In this document: positions 20,094 to 30,070 of the stretch, piece by piece
Layout: every line of letters starts with the position of its first letter
Numbering within the stretch: the stretch's first letter is position 1
NCBI GenBank assembly: GCA_011032825.1
Contig: JAADJZ010000036.1
Coordinates: 124,001 to 188,000, forward strand
DNA length: 64,000 nucleotides
Source: Massariosphaeria phaeospora
Lineage: Eukaryota > Ascomycota > Dothideomycetes > Pleosporales
Direction: 5' to 3'
Notes under the pieces: generated by a model
What the model was told of the DNA's origin: nothing
Seen by the model: the letters and a program-made list of their open reading frames with translations, nothing else
Database searches by the model: none
Position numbers and translations under genes: made by a program

Positions 20094-22325
20094 ATGTCGG
20101 ACACGATCAACAATGCGCCCACGCCGGCCGAGCCCGCCGACGAACACCAGCTCGATGGCATGCATGTCAGGAAACGACGGCGAAGCCCGCGCAAAGGCAC
20201 TCACAGCTGCTGGGCATGCAAGCGGCGCAAAGAGAAATGCGCCTTCGACGACGGCGACGTCTGCACGGGCTGTCGACGCCGTGGCACCAGATGCGTGAGC
20301 CAGCGCTTTGCCGACAATGATGCTGTGCAAGCGACTGCTGCCACGGCCACAGTCACGGCCACGGCCACGCGTCTGCAACGCATTGAGGACCTGGTCGCGC
20401 AGCTCACATCTCAAGTCCAACAGAGCCAGAGCCAGGGCCCGCGACAAATGCAAATGCACACGCCGCCTGTAACAACCTCGAGTCCAAGTCCAGCCCCACA
20501 AACGACGCTGTCTCAGACGGCACTGACAGCGTCGACGGCTCGTCATTCTGCCTGCTCCTCGCCAGCAGCGGCACATGAGCTGCTTGCTTCCACTACCGGC
20601 TTGGCCAGGCTACGGATGCTGTCTCAAGCCCTGCATGGCGCGCTGCCGTGCCAGCAAGACATCCAACTGTTACGCAAGGCGAGTGCGCGCCACCCTGTGC
20701 TATCGACAGTCCACATCACCACGTCCTATGCTACTTTGCGCCGTGACGGACTCCAGCCGACCGATGGTGTCCTACCTGAGCCGCCGCTGGTCACGTCGGA
20801 GCCTGTCCTGATGGCAAGATATATGCTCCAGCTTGCCATCTTCCTACAGGAGATGCAGTCCACCACGTACCCAGAACTGACATGCCTGGTCGAGCCTGCT
20901 GCCGTGCTGACGGAACGCTGTGCCAACACGGCCATCAACCTTGTCACGCGGCAAGATGATTTGCTCGGCAGCATCGAGAGTCTGGAAGGCGTCATCCTAG
21001 AGAGTGTGTACCAGGGCAACAGTGGCCGTCTGCGACTCAGCTGGCTGGCCGTCCAGAGAGCGATGCTTCTGGCGCAAACCGTGGGACTTCATCTGGCCGG
21101 AGGCAGTGGCGGCAGCCACCCGCGAGACACGCTCCATTTCCTTGACCCCAATATTACACGCGCCGACTTGCCCCATCTATGGTTTCGTATTGTCCATTAC
21201 GACCTTCAACTCTCCCGCATGTTAGGCCTCCCACCAGGCGCAGCCGATGTGACCAAGAACAACAATAACAAGGACAAGGGCACCCCATCCCCACACGATA
21301 TGACGGTCGAAACACCAGAGGGCTACCTGGAGCAAGTATATCGCCACGTCATGATTCTTGCGCTCGCACAGAGGTCTTCCGGCCCAAGTCCGCCAGCCGT
21401 CAAGGCGACGCAAGCGCTCGACCAGGAGTTGCAGAGAGCTGCGAACGGCGTTCCTAGCCATTGGTGGCTACCGCCGAACCTGGCAGAAAGCTCAAACACC
21501 CCACTCAAGCTGTTCTGGGATACGCGACGACTGATCATCCAAATGCTGCACCACGATCTACGAACCCAGCTCAATGTCCCTTACATGCTAGCCAGGGGGG
21601 AGGCAGACAGACAGCGATCTGAAATGGCACGAATAGCATGCGTCCATTCTTCCCGCGAAGTCCTCTCCCGTTTCATTCTTTTGCGAGACTCCAATCCGAC
21701 AACATCCAGTTGCCGGTTCCCAAGCTTCCTAGGCATTATGGCAGCCATCACACTCGTGTTGGCCCACCTCGGCGGCGGTCGTCGTCCTCATCCCCATGAC
21801 CAGGATGCAATCTCCTCCCAAGTAGATAGTCTGCTCTCGCACCAAGCGCCCAGCGACCGTGCCATGATGGAGCAGGCTCTCGAAACGATGCGAAGCGTGA
21901 GCCATGCGAGTGGGGATGCACTTAGTGCGCAGAGCGCTCATGTATTGCATCGATTGCTGGATATGGAAGCGAGAAACAAACTCTACATGGCCGAAGGCAG
22001 CGCCTATGTCAGCGTCCATACTCAGTCCGACAACCAAGCTGCCACTACTGCCACTTCAACTTCTGCTCCGGAAGAGGGCGAGCGCATTTTCATTCCCTAC
22101 TTTGGCGTCATGCGCATCGTGCGGCCTAATGACAATGATGGTGCGCCCGAAATGACTGCAACAACGGCATTTGATACCGGAGCTGTAATGGAATCTGGGT
22201 ATTCCCATACCTATGACGCCGTAGACCTAGTCGATCCTCTGCTATTGGATCTGCGTGATGAGCACTGGATGTCGCAGAGCATCGATATGACTTTTCTCGA
22301 TGCCTTGTTAGAAGGAACAACATGA
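20094..22325 (+). CDS. Zn2Cys6 fungal-specific transcription factor
   Basis: A single uninterrupted frame of 743 residues; I chose the ATG at 20094 because the upstream in-frame codon is GTG. The binuclear zinc cluster is near the N-terminus: Cys39, 42, 49, 57, 60 and 67 in a CX2CX6CX7CX2CX6C pattern (SCWACKRRKEKC ... CTGCRRRGTRC), preceded by a basic RKRRRSPRK stretch. A leucine/glutamine-containing linker (LQRIEDLVAQLTSQVQQ) could dimerise. The middle homology region is indicated by SWLAVQRAMLLAQTVGLHL and LWFRIVHYDLQLSRMLGLPP. The C-terminus is acidic and hydrophobic, as activation domains often are. It is divergent to the MFS exporter and therefore a candidate local regulator, but global targets cannot be excluded. 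No introns are apparent. Confidence 0.9.
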   Translation: MSDTINNAPTPAEPADEHQLDGMHVRKRRRSPRKGTHSCWACKRRKEKCAFDDGDVCTGCRRRGTRCVSQRFADNDAVQATAATATVTATATRLQRIEDLVAQLTSQVQQSQSQGPRQMQMHTPPVTTSSPSPAPQTTLSQTALTASTARHSACSSPAAAHELLASTTGLARLRMLSQALHGALPCQQDIQLLRKASARHPVLSTVHITTSYATLRRDGLQPTDGVLPEPPLVTSEPVLMARYMLQLAIFLQEMQSTTYPELTCLVEPAAVLTERCANTAINLVTRQDDLLGSIESLEGVILESVYQGNSGRLRLSWLAVQRAMLLAQTVGLHLAGGSGGSHPRDTLHFLDPNITRADLPHLWFRIVHYDLQLSRMLGLPPGAADVTKNNNNKDKGTPSPHDMTVETPEGYLEQVYRHVMILALAQRSSGPSPPAVKATQALDQELQRAANGVPSHWWLPPNLAESSNTPLKLFWDTRRLIIQMLHHDLRTQLNVPYMLARGEADRQRSEMARIACVHSSREVLSRFILLRDSNPTTSSCRFPSFLGIMAAITLVLAHLGGGRRPHPHDQDAISSQVDSLLSHQAPSDRAMMEQALETMRSVSHASGDALSAQSAHVLHRLLDMEARNKLYMAEGSAYVSVHTQSDNQAATTATSTSAPEEGERIFIPYFGVMRIVRPNDNDGAPEMTATTAFDTGAVMESGYSHTYDAVDLVDPLLLDLRDEHWMSQSIDMTFLDALLEGTT

Positions 22326-22329
22326 AAAT

Positions 22330-22675
22330 CGATTGACAGTCCTAAGCTAGGAAGAGTGGATACCAGTAATAAGTATCCCTCCATAAACCAGGACAAGCGG
22401 CCTACAGCTTCGAAGTCTGGGTTTGACGGGATCATTACGTAAGCTCGGCGACACAGCTGCAGTTCCTTGACATGAGAGGCCAGCGAAGGATTATCCAGGA
22501 CTCTCCAAAGGAGGTCCGGTCTGGATGATTCGAGGTCAAGGTGAGCATCCGAAGAAAGAATGGCAAAGCGACTAGAGGCTTTTGTTTGTCTTGGAAAATT
22601 GGACAGGTCATGTTGGGGCATCACAGCCATGATGGCTTATTTGAGCTCGCTCGGAAGGCTTGTAAGATACGCCAT
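22330..22675 (-). pseudogene. F-box protein fragment with an early nonsense codon
   Basis: The minus strand from the ATG at 22675 reads MAYLTSLPSELK, stop, then AIMAVMPQHDLSNF. This is the start of an F-box (LPSELKQAI-type) with codon 13 changed to TAA (22637-22639), most simply a CAA to TAA change. The downstream DLLWRVLDNPSLASHVKELQL segment is typical of what follows the F-box in fungal proteins. The reading then runs into the 3' end of the Zn2Cys6 gene on the other strand and loses similarity, so the gene is also truncated. It would normally encode an SCF ubiquitin-ligase substrate adaptor of several hundred residues; only about 115 remain. Confidence 0.6.
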
Positions 22676-23218
22676 AATAGACAGCCAGTGAACTTGTTGA
22701 TCGTGGAGAATTGGATGTTGAGGAGAAAGGAGAGAGATATATGGGCACAATAATATAGCAATCTTTGAATCACGACTTTATGTGTAAACGAAGTTGCAGG
22801 GGGCTTTGTACTTCTATCTTTTGGCTTTGGCGCTTTTTTTAAAAAAAACCAAAATAATATAGTAATTCACCTAGAGGTAAGAGGGTAGGCTTACGTACTA
22901 CCCTAGGTGCGCATCGGAAACGGATTGTGCCAGGGGGGGTTGGCCTAAGTCAATTCACCCTAAGAAACCTTTTCAGAAACACCAGCATGACTGGCTGGGG
23001 ACAAACATCGGAACTTTTATCTCTCGCTAGCACATGCTAAACATGATCTAAGGGGTATGTAAAGAAGAAGACACGACTTCTGCCATCACCTGCTTCTAGG
23101 AGAAACCCTGGAACCATTACCAGCTACCCGTATAACGCCTTGCTCCGTCGCTAAGAAAAGCATTAGGAACTTTTCGGAGTTGAGAAACTGTTTCCAGCCA
23201 TGAAGAAAGTTTCCTTGA
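22676..23218. other. Intergenic, no gene seen
   Basis: It holds a short AT-rich tract around 22840-22865 and the 3' flank of the lipase gene. Short frames here show no family motif. Confidence 0.5.
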
Positions 23219-24788
23219 CTAAAGCTCGAAATGGTCGAGCCAGTGCTTGAGGACAATGTAGCCTTCGTCAAAGCTCTTCTTGTCCATGCGCCGAATCATA
23301 GCTGCATGCGAGTGGGCATTTTTGTGAATGTAGACCGGATATTTTTTGAAGCCGACGTGGTCTAATGCGTCAATCATGGCGAATTGTATTGGGGCCAGCG
23401 CCAAAGTAGGGAATTCCAGGGTGAGGTCCGTCTTCAGGTCCTGCATTGAGTCTCCCTCAGCTTCCGTACTGGTAGCCTCCCCTAGTTCAGAGCGTGTGTT
23501 AGAGTCGTTAGTCGAGACGTGTTCGTTGGATGTAGCAAGCTCCTCGCTACCAACTGGCAGATACTCATGCTCCTGATGGTTGTTCATGTTCTCATACATG
23601 TCCTCGACCTCCTGTCGTGCAGCCCTGATCATTAGAGGAATCCGATATTCGCCATAATCAACACCCGCTTTTCCTTCCTCATGTAAACGAATGCGTTGAT
23701 GGCTTCGGACCGACTGTATCAAGCTGTTCAGGACAAATATTGTGAAACCTATGGGGATGAATACGATCATGAAGGCCACGGTAGGAACTCGACTGATTAC
23801 TGTCTGGGTGCTACTGCTCAAACGCTGCGTGAACGCTGGGAGAGCGGTCGGCTCCTTCGCGGACACCGGATTTTCTCCATCTACCACGACATCTTCGTAT
23901 CCAGGCAGATAGTTGAACCGCACCGCATCGGGGCGTACGAACGGATCGGTTTTCGACACGCCAGCCGTATAGTATGTGACAGAACGATCGTTGACAACGT
24001 TCGCATACAAGCTTCGGTGCCTGAAGCATGCGAGAGCTTTGACAAAAATAGACTCGGGATCTGCCAGAACAGCGAGGAGCGGGCGACCGGTGTCCCTAAA
24101 AGCGTCAATGGCGAACAGCTGCCTGCCACTCATAGATAGGGTCCGAGCACCGAGAACGTTCCATAGGTGGCTGTGATATCCTCTTGATGGAGTCCGCACG
24201 CCCAAATGGGGGGTAGCGAAGGTCGTGAAGTTCTAAGACATATTAGAAAGAGAGCCGCAGGATTAGAGAGGTAGGGCATACCACTGCCTGGATGTTGTCA
24301 AAGATGCCTTTGTGGTATAGCAAGCCGATTGCATACCGGGCAATCAAACCCCCGAGGGAGTATCCGACAATGCTTAGTTTCTTCACGCCGTGACCCTGGC
24401 GCGCCAGCTCCTCCAACGTCTCTTCTATCTCGCTCGTCACGCGCTCTCCGCCCGTCTCGATGCCATCGTAGGTGAAGCTTCCGGCGTTGCGTTTGACGAC
24501 GAGGATGTGGAGCTGGTCCTCGGGAAAGCGCCCCTGCAGAGAAGCGCGGAGGTTTTTGAGATGCGCCGGGTTGCCCCAAAGTCTGCATGTACATCGTTAG
24601 CTCTTGTGTTCCTCGCGCACAGGGAGGGCTCTTGACAGCAGCGGCCAGAGCGTTGCGTCTCATGCCTGAAGGCCTGGACAAGGCCTGCATGTCGTCATGG
24701 TGTCGCGTGAGGCAATGTCTTACCCGTGGACAAGGACGCAGAGATGATCTGGCTTCAACGACGGCGGCGCAGCGCCTGGAGTATCCAT
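23219..24788 (-). CDS. DUF676 serine esterase/lipase (ROG1-like)
   Basis: Three exons (24724-24788, 24282-24582, 23219-24232) splice to 1380 nt, 459 residues. The first exon ends CVLVHG and joins LWGNPAHLKNLR, giving the VHGLWGNPxHL oxyanion-side motif of the DUF676 family. The nucleophile elbow GYSLGG is near residue 97. The second splice creates NFTTFATPHLGVRTP, another family hallmark. The terminal HKNAHSHAAMIRR supplies the catalytic His. A hydrophobic stretch (VAFMIVFIPIGFTIFVLNSL) suggests membrane or lipid-droplet attachment. Family members include yeast Rog1 and YOR059C-type lipases acting on glycerolipids; the exact substrate is not readable. The first intron is 141 bp, longer than the others here. 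The gene is divergent to REX3 across about 1 kb. Confidence 0.88.
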
Positions 24789-25793
24789 TGAGACTTGGGG
24801 CAGGAAGAGAGGGCCACAAGAGGGTGGCGGAGGAAGAGGGAAGGGGGAAAGGGGAAGAGTGGAGGTGGACACACTGTGGTGTTATCGCTGACCGCAGCAG
24901 GCAGGTGTCTTATCAATCCTGTGACCTCGGGCACGCACCACTTGGCGAAGGCCTGGACGGCGGTGACGGCTGGTCGCCAGTTTCGAGCTCGTCTCGTAAG
25001 GAACAGACGTCGAGTTGGAGGCTCATGAACCCGCCCGTGGTGTCAAGACGTCATGCACCGGCGGTGGGAAGATTGAAGCGAATCACGTTCCGCTGCACCC
25101 CCACCCTCCTGGTTGCTGATGAGCGCACCTCTATTGCACATTACCCAGTATGCTAGATGCAGTAGAGCTTTGTAAAGACCGAGGCAGACCGTCTACCTGT
25201 TGCTAGAAAGTCGTAGGCTGTCAAGAGGATGGCCCTGGGTCTCCTCTGTATTGAAATTCTGCTACCTACCTAGGTAGGAGGGCCCGGCCCCACGCCCGCC
25301 GCCCTTGCAGGCTTGGCACTGCACAGACCCGGCACTAGCGGTCAGCGGCTAGCGGCTAGCGGCTAGCGGCTAGCGCATTCCAGCCTGCCCCAAGGTTGTG
25401 GCGCGCGTGCGGCCTGCATTCTCACCTCACGTCGTGAAAGCAACCCTCATGCTTTCACACGAGTCCACCACAACCCGTTTTGCCCGAGCTGGTCGTGCCA
25501 CACGCGCACTGTGCCATACCGCCCGTGCCATGGAAAGGGCCAGTATAGGCAGTCTCACCCGCCCGCTCAGCTGTCGACTGTTATACCGGACTGAGTAGAG
25601 CTGTTGGCTTCCACAACCCTTACTTGATAGACACGATATACCCAGCCCTGACTACAAAAGTTCTCTGGCGCACCCTCTATCCTCTACTAAACATCAACCC
25701 CGCCCCATCCACTTGGTATGTTTTTGGATATCGCTACTCCGTGTGGTAGCCTCCATCACTTACAAACATGAGATATCAAGACTGGACCCGAAC
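24789..25793. promoter_or_regulatory. Divergent spacer between lipase and REX3
   Basis: About 1 kb without a supportable gene. It contains a heptamer repeat at 25344-25375 and, just before REX3, an intron-like segment (donor GTATGT at 25717, acceptor ATCAAG ending at 25780) that may be a 5'-UTR intron. Confidence 0.45.
25344..25375. repeat. AGCGGCT heptamer tandem repeat, four copies plus a partial
   Basis: AGCGGCT is repeated head to tail from 25344. A related TAGCGGTC lies just before it. It is a short microsatellite in the lipase/REX3 spacer with no coding role. Confidence 0.8.
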
Positions 25794-27743
25794 ATGTGGC
25801 CTTCAGTTCCATCCTTTAGACCGTTTGGCGACATAGCTTGCCCTTCCGGTGCCCAATGCGAGCTTCCGTACTGTCTCTTCTCTCACAATGCGAACAAGCT
25901 CGAGCGCGAGAGGCCGCTCGGCATTACCACCAAGGCCTCGTTTGCAGGAGGTCCAGATGCTAAGCGCTTGAAGTTGGACGATGGGGCAAAGGAACCATCG
26001 CCGCAAGTCACTCGAGTGTCACGTCAAATGGCACCGCCCCCCGTCATTGTTGGATCAATCGAAACCTCTCCTCCAGCGTATAGTCATTCACTGCCACAAG
26101 AGACATCAATATCTCGCAAGATTAGCCATTCACTGCCACGATCTGCGACGAAAGCGATCTCGCCCCCACCGAAGGCGGCCGAAGTTGCAGTGAAGGCAAT
26201 ACCGGAGCCAGAGGTCGAAGTGCGCTTGACGCCACGAAAACTTGCCAAGGAGCCAGCCGGATTCACCACGAGATTGAAGTTTCTAAAAGCCCTCCACCAG
26301 TACCTCTCTTCCCTCAACCACAAAATCTCGACCGCCACCGATATCGACGTCAAAGCGGTTCATATGAGTGCTAACCAGTTAAATAGGATGGCGGTCACTG
26401 AGGAAGAAAATATTGCAAAGGAGCACGGTCCAGTCTACGAGAACGTGCTGAAGCAGCGTCTCGTGCAGTTGAAAAAGATGGATCCCAGGGACTTTGCCGA
26501 GACGATGAAGGCGGCAGCAGCAAAGGAGCGCGGAGAAGAACCGGAGCGAGCTGCACCAAAGTCGGTTCATACTGGCTTGACCGCGAAGGAGGAGGTCATC
26601 GTACTCGAGAAGTTAATCACCGGGCAAGCCGGCCTTGACAAGTATGGATATGTGACCAAGCAGCACTCAGCGGCGGAGTTAGACGAGGCCCGAAAGGTTG
26701 TCGAGACGAATCGATCCTACGAGGCGTGTGCTCGGTGCAACACCCGCTTTCAGGTGTTCCCTGATCGTAGAGAGGAAGACGGTGCTCTTACGACGGGAGG
26801 CAAGTGCACGGCCCACTGGGGTAGACGAGTCTATCCCAAGAAGCCCGCTCGCCCTACCTGGTCATGCTGCGACAACCTTGTGGGTTCGCCTGGCTGCACG
26901 CTGTACGACACTCATGTCTTCAAGACTGGCGATACGAAGCGTCTGTCACTCATTCTGCCATTCATCCAGACTCCAGAGAACCAGCAGGTTGAGCCGCAAA
27001 CCGCAGTCTGTTTTGACTGTGAGATGGGCTATACTACTCATGGTATGGAACTGGTGCGTCTGACGGCTGCCGCGTGGCCCACCTACAAGCCCTTGGTCGA
27101 TGTTCTGGTCCGCCCACTGGGACATATCCTCGATCTCAACACTAGGTTCTCAGGAGTAAGCCTCGAGCAGTACCTCGACGCGAAGCCCTACGACCCGTCT
27201 GTTGAAATGTCACCAACCCCCGTCATTCCTATCGTGGACTCGCCACAGGCAGCACGCAAACTTTTGCTGTCGTGTATTTCTCCCTCAACCCCACTTATTG
27301 GCCATGCCTTGGAGAACGACCTCAACGCTGTGCGGATCATCCACCCTAAAATCGTGGACACCATGATGCTGTACCCGCACCCGCAAGGACTCCCACGACG
27401 TCTCGGCTTGAAAGACCTCTCGAAGAGGCATCTGGGCATCAACATCCAACAAGCAGGTTCAGCGGGCCACGACAGCTTTGAGGATGCCCGAGCCGCAGGT
27501 GAACTGGCGAGGATCAGAGTCGCGGAAAAATGGAGTGGAATGAAGAAAGATGGCTGGGAGTTTAGAAATGGAGGTGTGTATCCACCACTATCCACCGGTA
27601 CGATGCCCCGGGCCGCCCCTACAGCTCCAACGATGATACGAACTGCCGACACTTCCGTGACCGTCAAACCGACGCTGAAGCGCATGCGAGAGGAGGACTC
27701 CGAATCGGTGGGTGACGAGCCGCCACTAAAAAAACGAGAGTAG
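25794..27743 (+). CDS. rex3: RNA exonuclease 3 (DEDDh family)
   Basis: A single exon of 649 residues from the ATG at 25794; the in-frame sequence upstream starts with TTG and is probably untranslated. The N-terminus has a CCCH-like finger (CPSGAQCELPYCLFSH). The C-terminal third is a DEDDh exonuclease: FDCEMGY around residue 406 provides the DxE pair, IGHALENDLNAV near residue 503 the next Asp, and HDSFEDARAAGEL near residue 558 the His and last Asp. A cysteine cluster (CARCNTRFQVF ... CTAHWG ... WSCC) precedes the nuclease. This layout matches REX3, which trims 3' ends of RNAs such as the MRP RNA and U5 snRNA in yeast. It ends in a nuclear-signal-like KKRE. No catalytic residue is missing. 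Confidence 0.93.
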   Translation: MWPSVPSFRPFGDIACPSGAQCELPYCLFSHNANKLERERPLGITTKASFAGGPDAKRLKLDDGAKEPSPQVTRVSRQMAPPPVIVGSIETSPPAYSHSLPQETSISRKISHSLPRSATKAISPPPKAAEVAVKAIPEPEVEVRLTPRKLAKEPAGFTTRLKFLKALHQYLSSLNHKISTATDIDVKAVHMSANQLNRMAVTEEENIAKEHGPVYENVLKQRLVQLKKMDPRDFAETMKAAAAKERGEEPERAAPKSVHTGLTAKEEVIVLEKLITGQAGLDKYGYVTKQHSAAELDEARKVVETNRSYEACARCNTRFQVFPDRREEDGALTTGGKCTAHWGRRVYPKKPARPTWSCCDNLVGSPGCTLYDTHVFKTGDTKRLSLILPFIQTPENQQVEPQTAVCFDCEMGYTTHGMELVRLTAAAWPTYKPLVDVLVRPLGHILDLNTRFSGVSLEQYLDAKPYDPSVEMSPTPVIPIVDSPQAARKLLLSCISPSTPLIGHALENDLNAVRIIHPKIVDTMMLYPHPQGLPRRLGLKDLSKRHLGINIQQAGSAGHDSFEDARAAGELARIRVAEKWSGMKKDGWEFRNGGVYPPLSTGTMPRAAPTAPTMIRTADTSVTVKPTLKRMREEDSESVGDEPPLKKRE

Positions 27744-28151
27744 TCGGTACACCATCGATTATCCGACTATGGGGTATTCACGGTTTGCTTGAGACTAATC
27801 TTGAGGGGTCTTTCTGTCAGAAGCAGTGCTGGGACTCGAGGACGGTTGAAGAACCGGCAAACTGCTAGCGATATTGACAGGATCTTTGTAGGGGGTTTCC
27901 TTCGCTATTCTTTTAAGAAAGGCTGTTATGTCTCCCCATTGTCGGCGCTCAACTGCCATATATAGCAGCAGTGGCGAAAGGACGAGAGTGCTCGGTCTAA
28001 TAATGACTTTCATACATTTCACTTGGCGCCCCAGTCCCACTCTGCGTGATAGTCAAACCCCAGCATCTTCTACTAGAGCTATGTGCCCTTATGATTGCCT
28101 TCAACAACCCCAAAGCATATTTCGCCTGTCTGTCATCCGTCTATCGACCTT
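27744..28151. other. Convergent spacer, REX3 and Pcc1
   Basis: This 408-bp segment lies between two convergent stops. A minus-strand frame of about 70 codons (27795-28013) exists but has no recognisable domain, and I treat it as 3'-UTR sequence. Confidence 0.4.
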
Positions 28152-28581
28152 TCAGCCCTCAACCCCTTGAAGCCCCTGGACACCGTCTAACCCGCCTTCA
28201 ACCGGCCCATACGCAACGTCAACATCGAGTTCCTTCATGACGCTAACAACGACGCCAATGCTTTCGAAAAACCCATTGACCGCGACGCGCAAGCTGCGGT
28301 TTGTGCTCGCGGTGTACTCTACACATAGAACGTTTTGTTCGGTAGATTCTGAGTCTTGTTCGGCGGCAGATACGAGCGAGAAAGAGCGACGAACGAGTGG
28401 GGATAGCTCTCGGTCTACGGCGATGGCGCGCAGAGCTGTCGATGCGAGGCGCGGTGTTGGGAAGGGAATGTTGAGGGTGCTGGCGTGATGTGAGTCTTTC
28501 TCCTCTTACGAGTGCGCACAAAGTGTGGGAGGCCTACAGTCTGCAAGGGAACTCGTCTGCAGCATCCTTGGACTCGGCCAT
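28152..28581 (-). CDS. pcc1: EKC/KEOPS complex subunit Pcc1
   Basis: Two exons (28538-28581 and 28152-28479) separated by a 58-bp intron (donor GTAGGC, acceptor CACGCCAG) encode 123 residues. The splice joins MAESKDAADEFPCR to LTLNIPFPTPRLAS, recreating the family start. It is followed by ALRAIAVDRELSPLVRRSF, VEYTASTNRSLRVAVNGF and FESIGVVVSVMKELD, the characteristic Pcc1 fold elements. Pcc1 is the small dimerising subunit of KEOPS, needed for the tRNA t6A37 modification and linked to telomere and transcription phenotypes in yeast. The protein is short, as expected. The first exon is only 44 nt, so it is easily missed. It shares a 280-bp divergent promoter with the small mitochondrial-type gene at 28862. 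Confidence 0.88.
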
Positions 28582-28861
28582 AGCTGCACTCTTTCTGTTC
28601 TTCAGGTGGCCGGAATCCGCATCCGACAGACTGATGTGCGCGAAAGTGACATTGCTGGCTTCGGAATTAGCTCCGCCCCCGCACCCCAACGAGCCCTAGT
28701 GCGGCTGAAAATCACGGCGTCATGGTGCATCGTCATTGTTCGCGACGCCAAGCCCCAGCAGCTTGTCCGTCATGAGCTCTCTCCTCCCCAGCTCCCAACG
28801 TTCAAAACACCACCACCTACAAACTAATTGACTGCCTCCCTACCTTAATAAACCACCCATC

Positions 28862-29407
28862 ATGGCGCTCGCAGTACCAGCCTCCCAACTCCTCCGATAC
28901 GCATCGCAGCCCCTCCGACGGCAGACTGCCCTTCGACCCACCTCCATGCACCTGCGCACGTTCACGCTGGCCACCGGTCTGCGAAAAGATGGCCCGCACC
29001 CCGGCGGCCTAAGCACAAACTCCAAGACCAAAACCGACGGCTTCCCGGACGACAAGCACGCGGTGAACAAGGCCACCGACAGCGACAAGAACAACGTGCA
29101 AGAGGCAAACGCAGCGAGTGCGATGGAGTACGAGAGCCCCTTGTTTCATTTACCGACTGCTGCGCATTTCTCCGCGCTGTACTATAATGGAAGAATAGTA
29201 TTGGAAAACCTATTTAGAGATGGTAGATATTTAGTCGGTGCTGGCAAGCTAACGCGTTGTACTAGGGCGAAGGGAACGGGCAATGGCGGCAATGCCGTTG
29301 AGGAGAGGGACGCTGCAGGTGGGCAGGCCAAGGCGAAGAAGGAGTTTCCAGAGGCACCGGATCCGGCTATTGGGATGCAGGATCAGGTCGGTGCACGTGG
29401 TGCATAG
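28862..29407 (+). CDS. Small mitochondrion-targeted-type hypothetical protein
   Basis: The frame begins with an amphipathic, Arg-rich, acid-free leader (MALAVPASQLLRYASQPLRR), a likely mitochondrial presequence. A hydrophilic region follows (GGLSTNSKTKTDGFPDDKHA). A likely intron occupies 29128-29265 (donor GTACGA, branch GCTAAC, acceptor ACTAG). It is 138 bp, so the frame stays open either way: 181 residues unspliced and 135 spliced. The unspliced insert is hydrophobic and unlike its surroundings, favouring splicing. The C-terminus KKEFPEAPDPAIGMQDQVG resembles the end of small conserved fungal mitochondrial proteins of unknown function. I cannot assign an activity. Confidence 0.65.
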   Translation: MALAVPASQLLRYASQPLRRQTALRPTSMHLRTFTLATGLRKDGPHPGGLSTNSKTKTDGFPDDKHAVNKATDSDKNNVQEANAASAMEYESPLFHLPTAAHFSALYYNGRIVLENLFRDGRYLVGAGKLTRCTRAKGTGNGGNAVEERDAAGGQAKAKKEFPEAPDPAIGMQDQVGARGA

Positions 29408-30070
29408 AGTGAGAGTGCATAGAGAGAGTATGGTGTGCTTCGATACAGATAGCGTAAACGGCCGTGCTTGCATTGGGGTTTGGCGCCCTGTAATGGTACT
29501 GTAGCAATCGACCAACCAGCAATCTGATATGGATTTCCTTCACATCGACTTATATATATACCCTTGATTGATTACTTGTTGCATCTTGAGCCTGAATTTC
29601 ATTTGGTTTACGGCCAAAATTTCTCATTTCGGTAGAATGCAGTTACAAGAGTAAAAGATATGTTGACATCAGTGCCTGTTCATCAACACAATTCGCCCTT
29701 ACAGTTCATAGCAATCAGAGTATTTAAAATGTTTTTGTTCCACTTATTTGGTAGCAGACATGGTGTAGAGGTACACCTGATACAACCTCCTAGTTCCTAA
29801 TTTGCTCTCCACCCGCCTCAGAGTTCGAAAAAATATTGCAAGGAAGAGAAATCGGGGTATCTTCATCGACCATCAATCTACCCGCCTCATCCAAAGTAGT
29901 CGAAGGGAATCTTCATGTGTAACATGTAACTGAACGTGCCACCTCGCTATGCATAAACGTCGAAAGAAAAACGAACTAAAGGATGGGAAACTGTACAAAA
30001 TGCCGATGGCATGCGATAGGGGAAACGACTAGAGTTCTAGATAACTCCCCCAGCCATCACCTATAGTCTT
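29408..30070. other. Convergent intergenic spacer
   Basis: This 663-bp segment lies between the 3' ends of the mitochondrial-type gene and the CSC1 gene. It is moderately AT-rich with no motif, repeat or convincing frame. Confidence 0.5.

Noticed and set aside
20037..20576. 179-codon minus-strand frame opposite the zinc-cluster gene
   Set aside because: It is antisense to a clear Zn2Cys6 domain, Cys/Arg-rich, with no motif.
27795..28040. Small minus-strand frame downstream of Pcc1
   Set aside because: It starts with a GTG or a late ATG, has no domain, and lies in the convergent 3' region.
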